Below are positions 23,101 to 34,758 of a stretch of DNA of 64,000 nt, piece after piece. This DNA comes from Yamagishiella unicocca (lineage: Eukaryota > Chlorophyta > Chlorophyceae > Chlamydomonadales > Volvocaceae): assembly GCA_003116995.1 (NCBI GenBank), contig BDSL01000067.1, positions 124,001-188,000 of the forward strand. The letters are read 5' to 3'. The position numbers were made by a program, and so were the translations under genes. Under the pieces are notes generated by a model. That model was not told where the DNA came from. It was given only the letters and a program-made list of their open reading frames with translations, and ran no database searches. The number at the start of each line of letters is the position of its first letter. Position 1 is the first letter of the stretch.

Positions 23101-24923
23101 CCCCCACCTGCAGCCCCGTCTGCTCCCGTGGTGTGGTGAACACCTCGTACACGTTGTCCATGGTGACCCGCAGGATCTTGGAGTCCCGGGCAAGACGCGG
23201 GTTCTCCTCCCGGATCTGAAACCAGCCAGGCAGCCAGCGGGGGCCAGGGCACAGCCACACGGCAGGCCGTCAGACGTCGCATTTGGGAGGGTTTGCGCGC
23301 AGACAGGCAGAGTCCCGGGCGCTGGCGCGGTGGCAGAGGCAGGGCCAGCTGTGGGCCGGCGGCGGCGACAGCAGGGTGCGCGCTGCGGCGCCGCTGCCCC
23401 TCTCCCAGCCTCCCTCCGTCCCCGGCGGGTGCTGCCGACTCCGCGCGCTGTGGGCCGGTCGGGTCCTGGACTGCTTCCAGGATCATACAGAGATACGAGC
23501 GGCGGTACGGGTCCGCTGCCGCCTCCGCAGCAGCCGCGGCGGACACCGCAGCACGGCCACGTGCACCCGCCGCTGCCACGTGCGCTCGCCGCGCAGTGGC
23601 CCCCGTCCCCGCGACCCGTACATCACCGTGTGCAGAGCAAGAGCTGCCACTGCCTGGTGGCGGGGCCCCAGGTGCCTCCCCCCGCCACACGCGCACCACC
23701 ACCACTACTGTCCCTGCCCCGAGGACCGGGACATCCGCAGTGCCCCCGCGTACCTTGGTAACTGTACCGCCGACTCACACGGCTCGTGTGCAGGAGCCCC
23801 CGGCCCCCACCGCCAGGTGCGTTCATCCCCGGCCCCGGCCCGTGCAGCGCTCCCCGACCCCTCCGGCCAGCTGCGGGCGGCCCCGCGTACCTTCTCTATG
23901 AGCGCCTCCGCGTCCTCTTTCCGGAAAAAGAAGAAGCCGAGCTGCGTGTTGTTCTGCGGGGGGCGCCGAAATCGGGTCGGGTTGGGAAGGGTGGGGTTGA
24001 GGGTACAGTGAGGGTTGGGTGGCAGGGGTGCGCATAGGCTGACAGAAGGCGGGGATCTGTATGGGTGGCCGGGGCGTATAGGCTGTGCACGTGGCATGAT
24101 GTGGTATGGCGCCGGCAGGGTCAGCTCCAGGGAGGGAGTCAGCGTCGCGGCACGGGCCTGGTGTCAGCGAAACAGAGCCGCGCCGCGGTCCGCGCCGCTT
24201 CATGACCTCTGAGGTAGGGGCACACCGTGCTGACTTATTGATGAACCGTACGTGTTCCCTCCGTTCCTCTTTCACCTATATATGTACCCTCCCAGGCGGC
24301 CCCGAGACGCAGAGCAGCTCCGTGCATCCGGCGGCCATTGCCGCATACATGCGCATGGACGGTGTCGCCAAACCCACCCAAGGCGCTGCCTCTCCCGCGT
24401 GGCCCTTCACTTCCCAACCCCGCAACCATGGGACCCACCTCGCCCGCCACGAGCACAAACTCGTTCTTGGGGTTGGCTACTGTGAAAACAGGCACAGGCG
24501 CCAGCCGGGCTTTGACCTCATCCTTAGCCATGGCCAGGTCCATTACCGGTTGCGGCCGTGGCCCTGGAGAGCCCATCGTGATCGACTGCACGATGCAAAT
24601 ATTCACTTCAGGAGTAAGACGCCCGACGTACTATGCTTTGACCACTGCGGTCTGCGACGATCGGCCCCTGAGCGGCTCACCGCGAGCATTGGGGCCCACT
24701 GCGACTGATCCCGCGGACGCAGCGAGGCTGCTGCGGACTCCTCTGCGTTACGGATTATTTGCGCGATGGGCGTCGTCTCCCACCACCTGGAAACACCTTG
24801 CCGCATAGGCACGATTGCCCTGTCCACGTTCGCCGGCAGCTGCTCCCATTGCGAAGCTAGCCCTCTGCCCATCTGCTCAAGTGATCTTTGGAGATGCCCG
24901 AGCGGTCCACCATTCTGGTCCAT
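20145..24923 (-). CDS. TIC22: Tic22-like chloroplast protein-import factor
   Basis: Tic22 proteins sit in the plastid intermembrane space and help preproteins cross from Toc to Tic. Minus-strand exons are 24923-24681, 24585-24439, 23953-23891, 23215-23108, 22686-22633, 21952-21863, 21343-21212, 20826-20701 and 20285-20145, all phase 0 and GT-AG, giving 367 residues. Family features in order: LAPVPVFTVANPKNEFVLVA, QLGFFFFRKEDAEALIEK, a DSKILRVTMDNVYEVF segment, GIHFRFMPDMKQVAHALELY, IGVPVFQAEGL, YVPLFLCKEDLDIAV, then a coiled-coil insert (about 263-320) and VGSFEEVVMRM near the end. The start is the first in-frame ATG before a hydrophilic N-terminus; a classical transit peptide is not obvious. 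Introns hold GGT-rich repeats and dispersed repeat copies. It is divergent from the HUB gene. Confidence 0.92.
20298..20396. repeat. Tandem repeat, 33-bp unit, 3 copies, in TIC22 intron 8
   Basis: Units of GACAGCGGTGATGGTGGTGG followed by GGTGGTGAGGGC lie directly upstream, in the host's sense, of the acceptor of the last TIC22 exon. Confidence 0.9.
20602..20636 (-). repeat. Dispersed intronic repeat, family 1 fragment in TIC22
   Basis: The minus strand reads GCAAGGAAAACCCGTGTACG then AAAGGAAAACCGC, identical to the first part of the VTE3 copy, about 64 nt after the splice donor at 20700. Confidence 0.85.
22734..22775 (+). repeat. Dispersed repeat, family 2 module in a TIC22 intron
   Basis: AAGAACCGGTTACTCGACAT then GGGAAG, near-identical to the blocks at 29627 and 42215. 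Here it is antisense to its host gene. Confidence 0.7.
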
Positions 24924-25281
24924 TTCGGCTTTACTGGAGGCGGCCGCCTAAGACTAACTTGGACACTGCAGAGAACCCGGTTTGTTCAATAGTCGATATA
25001 TAACACGAAAGCTGTCTGCGGTCTGCCGGTACTATGTCGGAAAACTTGACAAGGTTTGAATGGAAACGCAAGCGTAAGGGCGCTGTACTACTCATGCAGA
25101 TACTTGCGGAAGGCCTTGGCCCTGCATGCCCTCTATTACTGTTTTTGCAATGATGCACATCTAGGTCTGTGCCGCAATGGGGTTTCCCATGTCCATACTA
25201 GGGCGGCTCTAACGGGAACGGGCTAGTAGTCCTGCCGGTAGCCCTTCCTCCCCGCCAGCGGGCAGGGGTTCTTTTGCAGCA
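24924..25281. promoter_or_regulatory. Bidirectional promoter region, TIC22 / BRE1
   Basis: Only 358 bp separate the start codons of these divergent genes, so both promoters and 5'UTRs lie here. No coding frame is supported. Confidence 0.6.
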
Positions 25282-28200
25282 ATGGAGTCCAAAAGCACGG
25301 AGCAGAAGCTGCAGGTTCTGACGCACCAAAATCAGCGCCTAGCGGTGCAGCTCGAGGAGAAGCGCAAAGCGAGCAAAGCGCTTGAGGACAAGGTTGCGAC
25401 GTATGAGCAGAAGGAGCAGGAGTACGAGCAAACTTTGCTGTGTGTGAATCGCGTATGGGGCCAGTTCACGGCGGCCATTTCGCACCTATGCGCCAGCGTG
25501 GCGGGCCACGCCGACCTGCGGCCGCCTGCGTCTACCGGCCTAACGGCAGTGCGGGATCCGTTCCTCCAGCGTCTGGTATCGGACTCAGCGCACGCTAAGC
25601 CGCTCGTGGACGCCCAGAAGCGCATCGACGCGGAGCTCACCGACGTCGAGCACGCGCTGCAGGAGCGCGCACGCGGCTGCAAGGACGCCCTCGCCTCGGT
25701 GCTGGAAGCCGTCCGCAGCACCCACGCGCGGCAGGAGGAGCTGTCCGCGCAGCTGCGCGCTGCCACCGCGCCCACGGCATCCTCGCCATCCTCAACATCC
25801 GCGCTGCTGCAGAGCGAGAACGCCCGGCTGACCACCGAGGCCGCAACCCTGCGTAAGGAGTTTGACTCGCTGCGCGCTCAGCACACATGCACCTCCGAGG
25901 AGCTGCGCCTGGCGGAGGACCGGCGAATTGAAGCCGAGGAGCGGATCCGACAGCTGCAGAACGAGCTGGCTGACACGGAGCAGGAGCTCAGCAACATACA
26001 GAAGAAGTACCTTACGCTTAAAAACAGCGGCGGCGGCGCCCCCGGCGGGGGAGGAGGGCCCTCCAGCGGCGGCGCTGGCGGGATAGCCGGCGACGGCGGC
26101 GGCGCTGGCGGGCCTGGCGGCGGCCCCAGCCGCCAGTGCAGCCTGCCCGGCGGCCTGTCCGTCGCCGCCGCCACCAACGGCGCCGGCGGCGTCCTCGAAG
26201 CCGACTACCTGGATGAGGTGGCGGAGCTGCAGGCGGTGCTGGCCAAGCGCGCTGCCGACCTGGAACGGGAGAGGGAGGCGCACTGCAAGACCCGGAGGTA
26301 GGGGCGGGAGGGCCCCCCGGGGTGCCGGCCGGGGGCTGGGAGGGGTGGCGGGGTCTGCCAGGCGCTGCGTGTTGAGGTACCGCCGGGTGTACCGCGGGGT
26401 GTACCATCATGTGATGTGTAGCGCCCGATGTACTAGGGAATCGGCGTAAAGCTAGTCGTGGCTTCAACTAGCGGTGTGTCAATGTGGTCTGTATCTGGGG
26501 GTACACAGTTTCGAGTGAGGAAGACGGGAGGAGGGGGAGCCGGCTGACGGCGGGGTACGTATGAGGAATAGCCCGAGTAGGTGGACGGGGTGGCTAGGCA
26601 GGTGTCGGTTATACGTGGAGTAGGAAACAGGGCAGAACTAACAGCAGTAGAAGGAGGTACAGGCTGAGTGCGAAATTTGAGGGCTGGAGATGTTCTTGTG
26701 TACGCGGGATTGCGCGGAGGACCGGAGGACGGTGGGGGGCCGGAGGAGACGCGGGGTCGGTGCGGACCCAGCCAAGAAGCGACGGTGGCGCAGCTCCTGG
26801 CGGGGCTGCAGTCAGCGGCCGCTGGCAGCCTTGTCTCCTTCAGATGGCTCGGCCCCATACGGGCACCACCACCACTACCGCCTCCCTCACAACCCATGCA
26901 ACCTCTCCCAGCTGGGCCACAATGACAAGTCAACGACACGCCCACGCACACAGACCCCCGGGTCCTTCCTCAGCCGCCTCGGCCTCATCTCGCCTCGCCC
27001 TCTGCCTCCTCCTTTCACCGCTCCCCGCTCCCATCTCGCGCCCCCACCGCACCCCCTCCCCCCCTCCTCCTCCCCGTTCCTGCCCTTCGCTTCCTACGTC
27101 GTGTAACCGGGGTCTTCTCGCCCCACCCGGTCTTTACGCCACCCACCCACCCTGCGGCTCCGTGTCTCCCGCCACCCCTGGCCCCACCCGCAGGGAGCTC
27201 CAGGAGGCGCAGACACGAGTGGGCGACGAGTCCTGGGTGCCCTCCACCCGCGTGTACGCCATGGCGCAGCAGCAGGCGGCGGCTCTGAGCGAGGCGCTAG
27301 CTGCGCGGGGTCGGGACGTGGAGGCGCTGGCCCGGGAGAGGGACGAGGCGCTGCGGGAGGCGGGGAGCAGGGGCTCCCTGGCGGCGGTGAGGGGGGGGAG
27401 AGGAGGGGGGGAGGAGAGGGAGGGGAGCGGGGAGGAGGAGAGGGAGAGAGGAGGGGAGGAGGAGAGGGAGAGAGGAGAGGGAGAGGGGAGGGGAGGAAGG
27501 GAAAGGGGGGGCGGGGCGGAGGAGAGGGGCGGAGAGGAGACAACCCACTGGTGGCAGCCGGGCGGTAGCTGTGTGTCGGGGGCGGATCCCACCCCCTGCC
27601 AGCGGAGGAATCCCAGGGGGCCAAGTGGGAGCAGCACCCGTGACGACTGCGAGCAGGCAGCGGGGGGGTGCAGTGGTTAGGCAGGTTCCACGTTAAGGAA
27701 ATGACAGCTGGCCCCCTGAACCAGGGCTCCGTGTACCCGCCTCCACAAGGGGGCAGCTGCCCCCGCGCGCCCAGCCCGCAGTCGCCGCCACAACACCAAT
27801 TCCCGCATACCCCACCACCACAAGCACCCCGCCAACAAGGCCACAGCGCCTCCATGTGCGTGTCCCTGCCCCCACCCCAGCAATCCCAAACCCTAAAACC
27901 CTAAACCCTATCCCACCCGCAGTCCGAGGCGCACATGCGCTCCAAGCTGGCCTCCCTGGAGCGCTCCTACCGCGAGCTGCAGTTCGTCAAGGCGGACGCG
28001 GACCGGCTGCGGGCGGAGGCGGAGGCGGCGCTGCAGCGGGAGAGGGCGCGGGGGGGCAACGCGAAGACGGTTTCGGAGCTGCAGGCGCTGGTGGGCAGCT
28101 TGCAGGCGCAGGTGGCATCGCTGCAGCAGCGGGCCCAGCTGGACAAGGTGGGGCGGGGGGTGCAGTGGTGATGGTGGTGGGGCAGTGGTGGCTTTGGTGG

Positions 28201-31200
28201 TGCGGTTGCAGTCGTGGGTGGTGGTGCTGAACCTGTACCGGTTGCCACCGTCCTTGGTCGTGCACCAGAGTCCCCGCCACCCTGCACCTTGCTTTGTCCG
28301 TCGCTTGGCAGCTGCCACTCACACTCGCCTCACAGACCCCGTCCCCCCCCCAACGCCGCCCCCCCGCGGCGCATCCCCGGTTCTTTTCCGTAACCCCCTC
28401 TCGCATCTCGCTCCTCATCTGACACGCAGGTGGCCCAGGAGCGGCTGGACTCGTGCTCCAGGGAGGTGGTGGAGGCGGCGTCCAGGCTGGCGGCACGCGA
28501 CATGGAGCTGCAGCGGATGAAAGGCGAGCTGCCCCGGGGGGGGAGGGAAGGGGGGAGGGAAGGGGGGGGAGGGAAGGGGGGAGGGAAGGGGGGGAGGGAA
28601 GGGGGGGGAGGGAAGGGGGGGGGAAGGGAAGGGGGGGGAGGGAAGGGGGGGGAGGGAAGGGGGGGGAGGGAAGGGGGGGGAGGGAAGGGGGGGGAGGGAA
28701 GGGGGGGGAGGGAAGGGGGGGGAGGGAAGGGGGGGGAGGGAAGGGGGGGAAGGGAAGGGGGGGAGGGAAGGGGGGGAAACCAGTGGGTCGGCACGGAAAC
28801 AGTTAAGCCACGTAGGAGGAGCTGGAGGGGATAGCGGGCTGGCCCGTCCTCTGGCCGTGGGTCTACCAGGGGCAGGGCCTGGGTCCCCTTGGGGCCCTAA
28901 TGGGGACGGCGTAGTCGTCACCTGGCAGCGCAACGTGCTCCGAAACCTGGCAGCGCAACGTGCTCCGAAACCAGGTTGGGGGCCCACTGCCGGCTGCGCC
29001 TTGGCCGCTGCGCACTCTTATCGTCGCGTGAGGATACGGCGAATAATGTGTGGGTTTAATTGGTTGGCAACAGCCTCGTGAACGAACTGCTGTACGCCCA
29101 GTGGTGGGCGCGGCACCCACGTGCCTGGTACCGCGCCCAACCCTGACCCCAACCCAACCCCATGCGTTTCTACGCTGCCCCACCCACCACCTTCCCTCTG
29201 TTTCCTATGTCGTGTCACCGGGTCTTCTCGCCCCCTCCCCACGCCCCGCACCCCCTGCCCGCAGACGGCCTGGCCCGGCGGGACAGCGAGGCGGAGGAGT
29301 CCCGCAGGCGCGAGGCGGCGCTCAAGGAGGCCATTGCGGACCTCAAGGTGGGGGGAAGGGGCAGGGGAGGGGTGAGGGGCGGGTGAGGGGGGATCCGTGT
29401 ACAAGGAGGCAGAGACAAATAGCTGGCGGGGGTTCGAGGAAGACCCGTGGATGCCCGAAAAACACCGGCGACAAATAGCTGGCGCGGGGGGGGGGAGGGG
29501 CTGCACGGGTGGGAGAGGGGCATCCACCACTCTGTGTGCGTAGGTAGGATGTGGCCCCTGGGAGACGCACGAGCTGCGGCGCCGTCCCGCTCGGCTCGTG
29601 TCGGTGTAGGGGGGCGGGGTACAGAAAAGAACCGGTTACTCAGTGTAGGGGGAGGGGGGCTCGGGCCCGGCCCTTCCGGTGGGAAGGCGCGGTTTGACGG
29701 CTGAGACCTCTGCAGTACCATGCATGTGTAACCTTCTGTCGTACCATCCGCGTAACCGCGACTCTTTAAGGGACCCCAACGGCAGGGCGATGCCCTCAGA
29801 GGGGGGCCGGGTTCCCCCTCTGCCCTTACCAGCAGTGTACGGACGAACCCAACGCAACCCAGCTCCCGGCACATCTTTGGTTAAGCGTCTTCCCTCATCT
29901 CTCCCCCCCCGCGGCTCCTGCTCGCTGTCCCCTGCTCCCTGCCCTCCAGGCGTTCGTGGACGTGCTGACCAGCTACTGTAACGACCCACGGGACGTTGTG
30001 GAGGTGCGGGCCAGCGAGGCGGCGCTGCGGGCACAGGTGGCGGACCTCAAGCACCAGCTGCAGGTGGGAGGGAGGGGGTGAGGCGGGGGGGGCTATGAGA
30101 GGGCATCCATGCGGCGGCACGGACAAGTAGAACCGATTAGCAAACGTTTGGGACACTGGGGGGCGGGACGGGGCAGGAGGGAAGGGGAAGAGGCCCTGGG
30201 TGCCGGAGGTGCGAGGACCGGGGCGACAAAACGGGGTGTTTGAGGAAGGGGGGTGGGGAGGGACTCGTGACGGGGGCGGAGCCGGGCACATTGACGAGCA
30301 GTGGGGGCGGGTCCACGACGGCAGCGGGGGCAGTAGTGGGAGAAACTCCCTTCCCGACCCGCGTCACATGTCCTCCAGCCTGCGTTCTGTGGATCCCTTC
30401 CCCTCCACCCATTACTACCCCTCATCCTCCCTCAACCCCACCCCACCCCCCAGGGCCACTCCCTCCACGCCACCATCCGGGAGGTGGCGGCTGCCGAGCG
30501 TGAGGCGCGGGGGCAGCTGGACCTGATGGCGGTGGAGGCGGACGAGCTACGATTGCAGGTGGGGGGGGAAGAGAACCAGGGGTTTCGAGGAAGAACCAGG
30601 GTGGGGAGGAGGGGGGGAGGAAAACCCGTGGGCTGGGGGGAGCGGAGGGGGGTGGGTTGCTGAGAGCCATTGCCGTCTCCGACAAGAGCAGGGCGCCAGG
30701 GCAGACGGGTGTCCGCGGAGCAGGCGGCGGACGGGGTTCGAACCGGGGTGGGAGGGGGCCAAAGGGCAGCTCTTACGGCGGGTGTCGGGTGGTGACGCCA
30801 GGGAGGCGGGCTGCTGAAGGCTGCAGCAGGTCACGTCTGAGAGACTGTTGAGAGCCTGTGGCGGTTTTGAAGCCTCTGCACGTCCCACGTCCTTCCTACG
30901 GTCGTTTTGGCCCATGGGTCGTTGTGATCGTTCCGCCTTGATGATACCCATGGGTCGTTTTGATCGCTGCCTGGCACGGCCCCCCACCCCCGCCCCCTCC
31001 CGCTTCCAGGTGTCCAACGCCCAGCGGCAGGCAGCCGAGGTGGCGGCGCAGCTGGCGCACAGCCGCTCCGAGTGCGAGCTGTACACGCAGGAAATCGAGG
31101 TGGGGGGACTGGCATGAAAAGAGAGAGAGCGCGAGAGCTGCAATCGTCGGGGAGGAATGAGAGAGAAACCCGGGGGCCGGCACTGGAAAGTAAAACCGAT

Positions 31201-34200
31201 TAGGACACGTTTGGTACTCAGATTTGGGATTGCGTGCCGGAGATCTTTGGGGGAAGGGGGGGAGGAAACCCGTGTAATCGACGTTGGAGGGGGAGACGGG
31301 GGGGAGGGGACGAGCGAGGGGGCGGCTGGGGGACCCGGGGGGGAGACTTGGAGTGACGGGGTTATGCACGCAGGGTATCGAGGTGGGTCTGCCTCGTGCC
31401 AGGAGAGGCTTAGGTTGCGGCTTGGTGGTGGATTCTATTAACCATCCCAACGCTGGATGGCTCCCCCCCCAACTAACGCTGTGTGGATATCCTCCCACTC
31501 CCTCCGCCTGCTAGTTTCTACCCTCCGCTTCCTATGCCGTGAAACCGGGTCTCCTCGCCCCCCACCCATCGGTCGTGGATTCGCGAGTTCTCTTATACCC
31601 CCCCCCCACTCCCACGCCGCCACCAGGCCATGGCTGCCGCGTATGAGGAGCTGCAGGCGCAGAACGCCCGGCTGGTGACCTCGCTGGCGGAGCGGGATGA
31701 GGCCAGCAACGCAGTGGTGGCGGACAGGCTCAAGGTGGCGGCGCGGGGGGAGGGGGAGCTGGCAGGGACCCGGCTGGGGGCTAGGGGGCTGGAGGACGAG
31801 GCGACGGAACGAGGGGTTGTGGGGGCTGGGAGGAGGATGCGGTGCAGAGGGAAAGAGGGGCAGGGGGGCTACCCCGCACGTAGGTTGCAAGGAAAACCCG
31901 TGTACGAAGGAAAACCCGTGTACGAAGGAAAACCGTTTAGGACAGACGGTGGGATGGGTACTTGAACCACCATCACCACTTGGTCCGCCCATTCCCACAT
32001 TGAGCTGCGATCATCCCCACCGCTCCTTTCGTCCCCAAACACTCCTCCCCTTCCCGCCCCCAACCTTCCCCCCCGCGCTGCACGAAACACACACGCTACG
32101 GCCCGTACGAGCACGCAGCTCTCCCAGCAGGTGCCGGTGCTGACGGAGGTGGCCGAGGCGGCCCGCAGCGAGGCTGAGCGGCTGCAGCGGGAGGTGGCGG
32201 AGCTGGGGGGCGTGAGGGAGGCCGTGGAGCGAGACATGGCGCGACTGGCGGGGGAGCTGGCGCAGGTGAAGGGGGGGGGGGCAGAAAGACCGGTGGGGAG
32301 GGCGCAGGTGGGGGGGGAGAGGAAGTCGTGAATGGGAACCATAGGAAACGAAAAAAGAACGTGGGGAGTGGGGGGTTGTGAAGGGGGGCACTGGTTTGTT
32401 GGGTGAGCTGGCTGAGGGGGTGGGCTGCCAGGGGGGCATCGCTTCTCGGAGGGGGGCAGGTAATACCCGCAGTGTCAAGTCGCTCGGCGCTTGGTTACCG
32501 ATTATCCACGTTCCCTCGGTGCAGTACAGTACCCTCTCGCCACCGGCCGCCCCCAAAAGCATTTCCCAACCGCCCCCCCCCTAAACTCTGTTCCCAGTCT
32601 TTGTTTTCAGCACTGTTTACTAGGTCGCGTCCAGCGGGTCCAACGGTGGTGTCCTCTCCCCCCCCCTTCCCACACACATATACACACACGGGGTCGTCTT
32701 CCTCCCTCCCCCCCGCAGGCCAAGGAGCAGCTCCGCACCCAGGCATTCCGGCTGGAGGCGGCCATGCAGGATGTACGGCGGAGGGACGAGAACATGGCGG
32801 CGCTGCAGCAGCAGCTGGAGGGCGCCACCCGCCAGATAGAGCTCAAGCGGCAGGCACTGGAGGTACGAACAGGGCAGGGCCGAAAACCCAATGCCGTAGG
32901 AACCCTAATTTGCAACACTAATTGAAGAGGGGAGGCGGAGGACGGCGGGGACACCGTTGTTTCGGTTTGGGTCCAACCTCCCATTGACCAACCTCCACGT
33001 CTCACGACTCCTGTCCGCCCCGTCCCTTCTCGCTTCCTCCCCCCGCCCGCTCCGGCCACCCTGCAGGAGGCGGACCAGAAGCACGTCAAGGAGAAGAGCA
33101 AGCGGCAGCGGGTGGAGGAGGAGGTCAAGGTGGGCCCGGGGGGGGGCGTTGGCTGAGGTAGAGGGTTTGCCCGTGGTCCGAACCCGGTGCAGGGGTCTGC
33201 AAGGAAAACCCGCGTACCAAAGAAACCTTCTTTAGAACATACGTTGGAGATGCATGCCGGAGGACTTGCTTGGAGAAACTAAAAGTCGGGGGTCGTATGC
33301 CTCTGGGCTGGGGCGAGGGAGGGAGGCGGAGGAGCTCCGAAGGCACAGCGGTGCGCAGTCGGGACCTAGGGTTGCCGCTCCTCGAAGCAGCGGGCCCACA
33401 GGCCGGCAGGGACCAGACCACCCCCCTGTTGCCCATCAACCAGTGCGCGGCAACTGCAGCAGCTTGGTCAGCAGCTCAGCATCCGCAGCACCAACCTCAA
33501 CCGCAAACCGCCAACCCGGACGTTCCCAACTCCCCAAACGCCAACCACCCCCGGTCCCTTATGATATCAAATACTCCTATTCCCCCGCATCCCCGCGCAG
33601 GCTCTGCAGGGCAAGGTGGAACGGCTGAGAAAGCTGCAGAGCCCAGCGGGGGCCGCGCGGGAGCTACAGGTGGGGGGTGGGCTAACAAACCGGTTGGGGG
33701 TTGGAGGGCTGAGCGGCCACGTGGTGATGGAGGTAGGGCAGGAGGGGGCAACGGGACGGTGGGGTTGGGGGTGCTTGTTGGCGGCGATGGCGCCGTCACG
33801 GGTGGGGCTCCGTCCCCCCGTCCCGCCCGCCTCTGATCGTCGCATACCCGACGCAATGGCGTTGCCTAGCAGGGTAGCAGCGTTAATCAGCTGCCCGATT
33901 GCCCCTCCTTCCCCGTCTGCCCCCTTGCCCCTTCTTCCCCACATCCGTCCCCCTTGCCTCCCCCTCCCTTCGCCCACTCGGTGTTGATCCCATATCCTCG
34001 CCCCCTCCCCCCCCACGGGTTTCCCTCGAATCCCCCCCCTCAGGAGGAGGTCGACGCCATGCGGCAGCTGCTCAACTGCAACGTCTGCCACGAGCGGCAG
34101 AAGAACCGCATCATCACCAAGTGCTGCCACGTCTTCTGCGACGTGTGCATCGACCGCACCCTCACGGCGCGCAACCGCAAGTGCCCCGGCTGCGGCATCG

Positions 34201-34758
34201 TGTTTGCGAAGGTGCGGCAGGGTGGGGGGAACCAGCGGGAGGGCAGGCAGGCGGACAGAGGTGGGGTTGCAAAAACGAACAGGATAGTCGACGTGGGATG
34301 TGTAGCTGGGAAGGGTGGGGGCAGTACGACAGCGCACGCGGCCACGTCAGCGTGGTGCAGTCGAGAAGCGAAACGAAAGTTGGAGGACACGCACCGGCCT
34401 CTCCCACCCAGCGACGGTGCGAGGGCATCACGCTCGCGGGGGGGCGGAGCGGCGGCGCATCACGCGGCCCTGCAATCTGTCCGTTCTGTTGTCGCCGGCT
34501 CCGCACGCACCAGCTCTCCGGCTCCTGCCCTCAACCTCTCTCGCCATGTCTGGACCTGCCCACATGACGCCTCAAGCTGCTGCCGTCTGCCACTGCAGTG
34601 GCGCGGCGCAGCTGCCCCGACTCCTCAACCCCACCATGCAAACGTCCGCAGCACGCGCAATGATTCTCGCGCTCCCCCTCCCATTCCCGCCGGCCCCATC
34701 CTGTTCGCCCTGCCCCACTGCCCTTCAGGGTGACATCAAGACGTTCTTCTTCACATAG
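25282..34758 (+). CDS. BRE1: BRE1/HUB-type E3 ubiquitin ligase for histone H2B
   Basis: BRE1 (plant HUB1/HUB2, animal RNF20/40) monoubiquitinates histone H2B in transcribed chromatin. Fifteen exons join in frame: 25282-26297, 27194-27386, 27923-28147, 28430-28523, 29265-29347, 29950-30063, 30454-30558, 31010-31099, 31627-31734, 32131-32265, 32719-32862, 33067-33129, 33601-33669, 34044-34211 and 34729-34758 (2637 nt, 878 residues, as in plant HUB proteins). Nearly the whole chain is coiled coil, with a Gly-rich insert in exon 1 (about 252-285). The family segment FVDVLTSYCNDPRDVVEVRA is in exon 6. The C-terminal RING has CNVC, KCCHVFCDVC and CPGC zinc ligands and ends GDIKTFFFT. Intron 4 needs a GC donor (AAAG|GCGAGC) to keep phase; all others are GT-AG. 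Introns are strongly G-rich. Confidence 0.94.
27387..27540. repeat. G/A-rich low-complexity tract in BRE1 intron 2
   Basis: Runs of [24 protein letters not shown] sequence begin directly at the splice donor. They keep several spurious frames open on both strands. Confidence 0.85.
27886..27913. repeat. Interstitial telomere-like motif
   Basis: AAACCCTAAAACCCTAAACC continues CTATCCC, about 13 nt from the acceptor of BRE1 exon 3. CCCTAAAA and CCCTAAA are the telomere units of Chlamydomonas and Volvox/plants respectively. A similar piece lies at 40121-40139. Confidence 0.6.
28536..28788. repeat. G-rich minisatellite in BRE1 intron 4
   Basis: About 250 bp of GGGGGGGGAGGGAA units (14-15 bp, roughly 17 copies) start about 13 nt after the proposed GC donor. 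The tract is likely prone to G-quadruplex formation on the coding strand and length instability. Confidence 0.95.
31884..31953 (+). repeat. Dispersed intronic repeat, family 1 copy in BRE1 intron 9
   Basis: GCAAGGAAAACCCGTGTACG is followed by a second GAAGGAAAACCCGTGTACGA and GGAAAACCGTTTAGGACAGA. The first module is duplicated. Sense to the host gene. Confidence 0.85.
33189..33290 (+). repeat. Dispersed intronic repeat, family 1 copy in BRE1 intron 12
   Basis: GCAAGGAAAACCCGCGTACC, then a TTTAGAACATACGTTGGAGA block with ATGCATGCCGGAGGACTTGC and GAGAAACTAAAAG. Sense to the host. Confidence 0.8.

Noticed and set aside
22763..24011. Plus-strand frames of 200-330 codons, Pro/Arg-rich
   Set aside because: They overlap TIC22 exons on the opposite strand and introns with C-rich tracts; compositionally biased, no domain.
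26760..27680. Plus-strand 306-codon frame read as one exon
   Set aside because: Only 27194-27386 is coding (BRE1 exon 2). The rest is intron with a G/A-rich repeat after the GT donor.
27886..27913. Chromosome end or true telomere
   Set aside because: Only two to three units inside an intron of a conserved gene; coding exons continue on both sides.
28330..28987. Minus-strand Pro/Ser-rich frames resembling hydroxyproline-rich wall proteins
   Set aside because: They arise from the C-rich complement of the G-rich minisatellite in BRE1 intron 4; no signal peptide or conserved domain.
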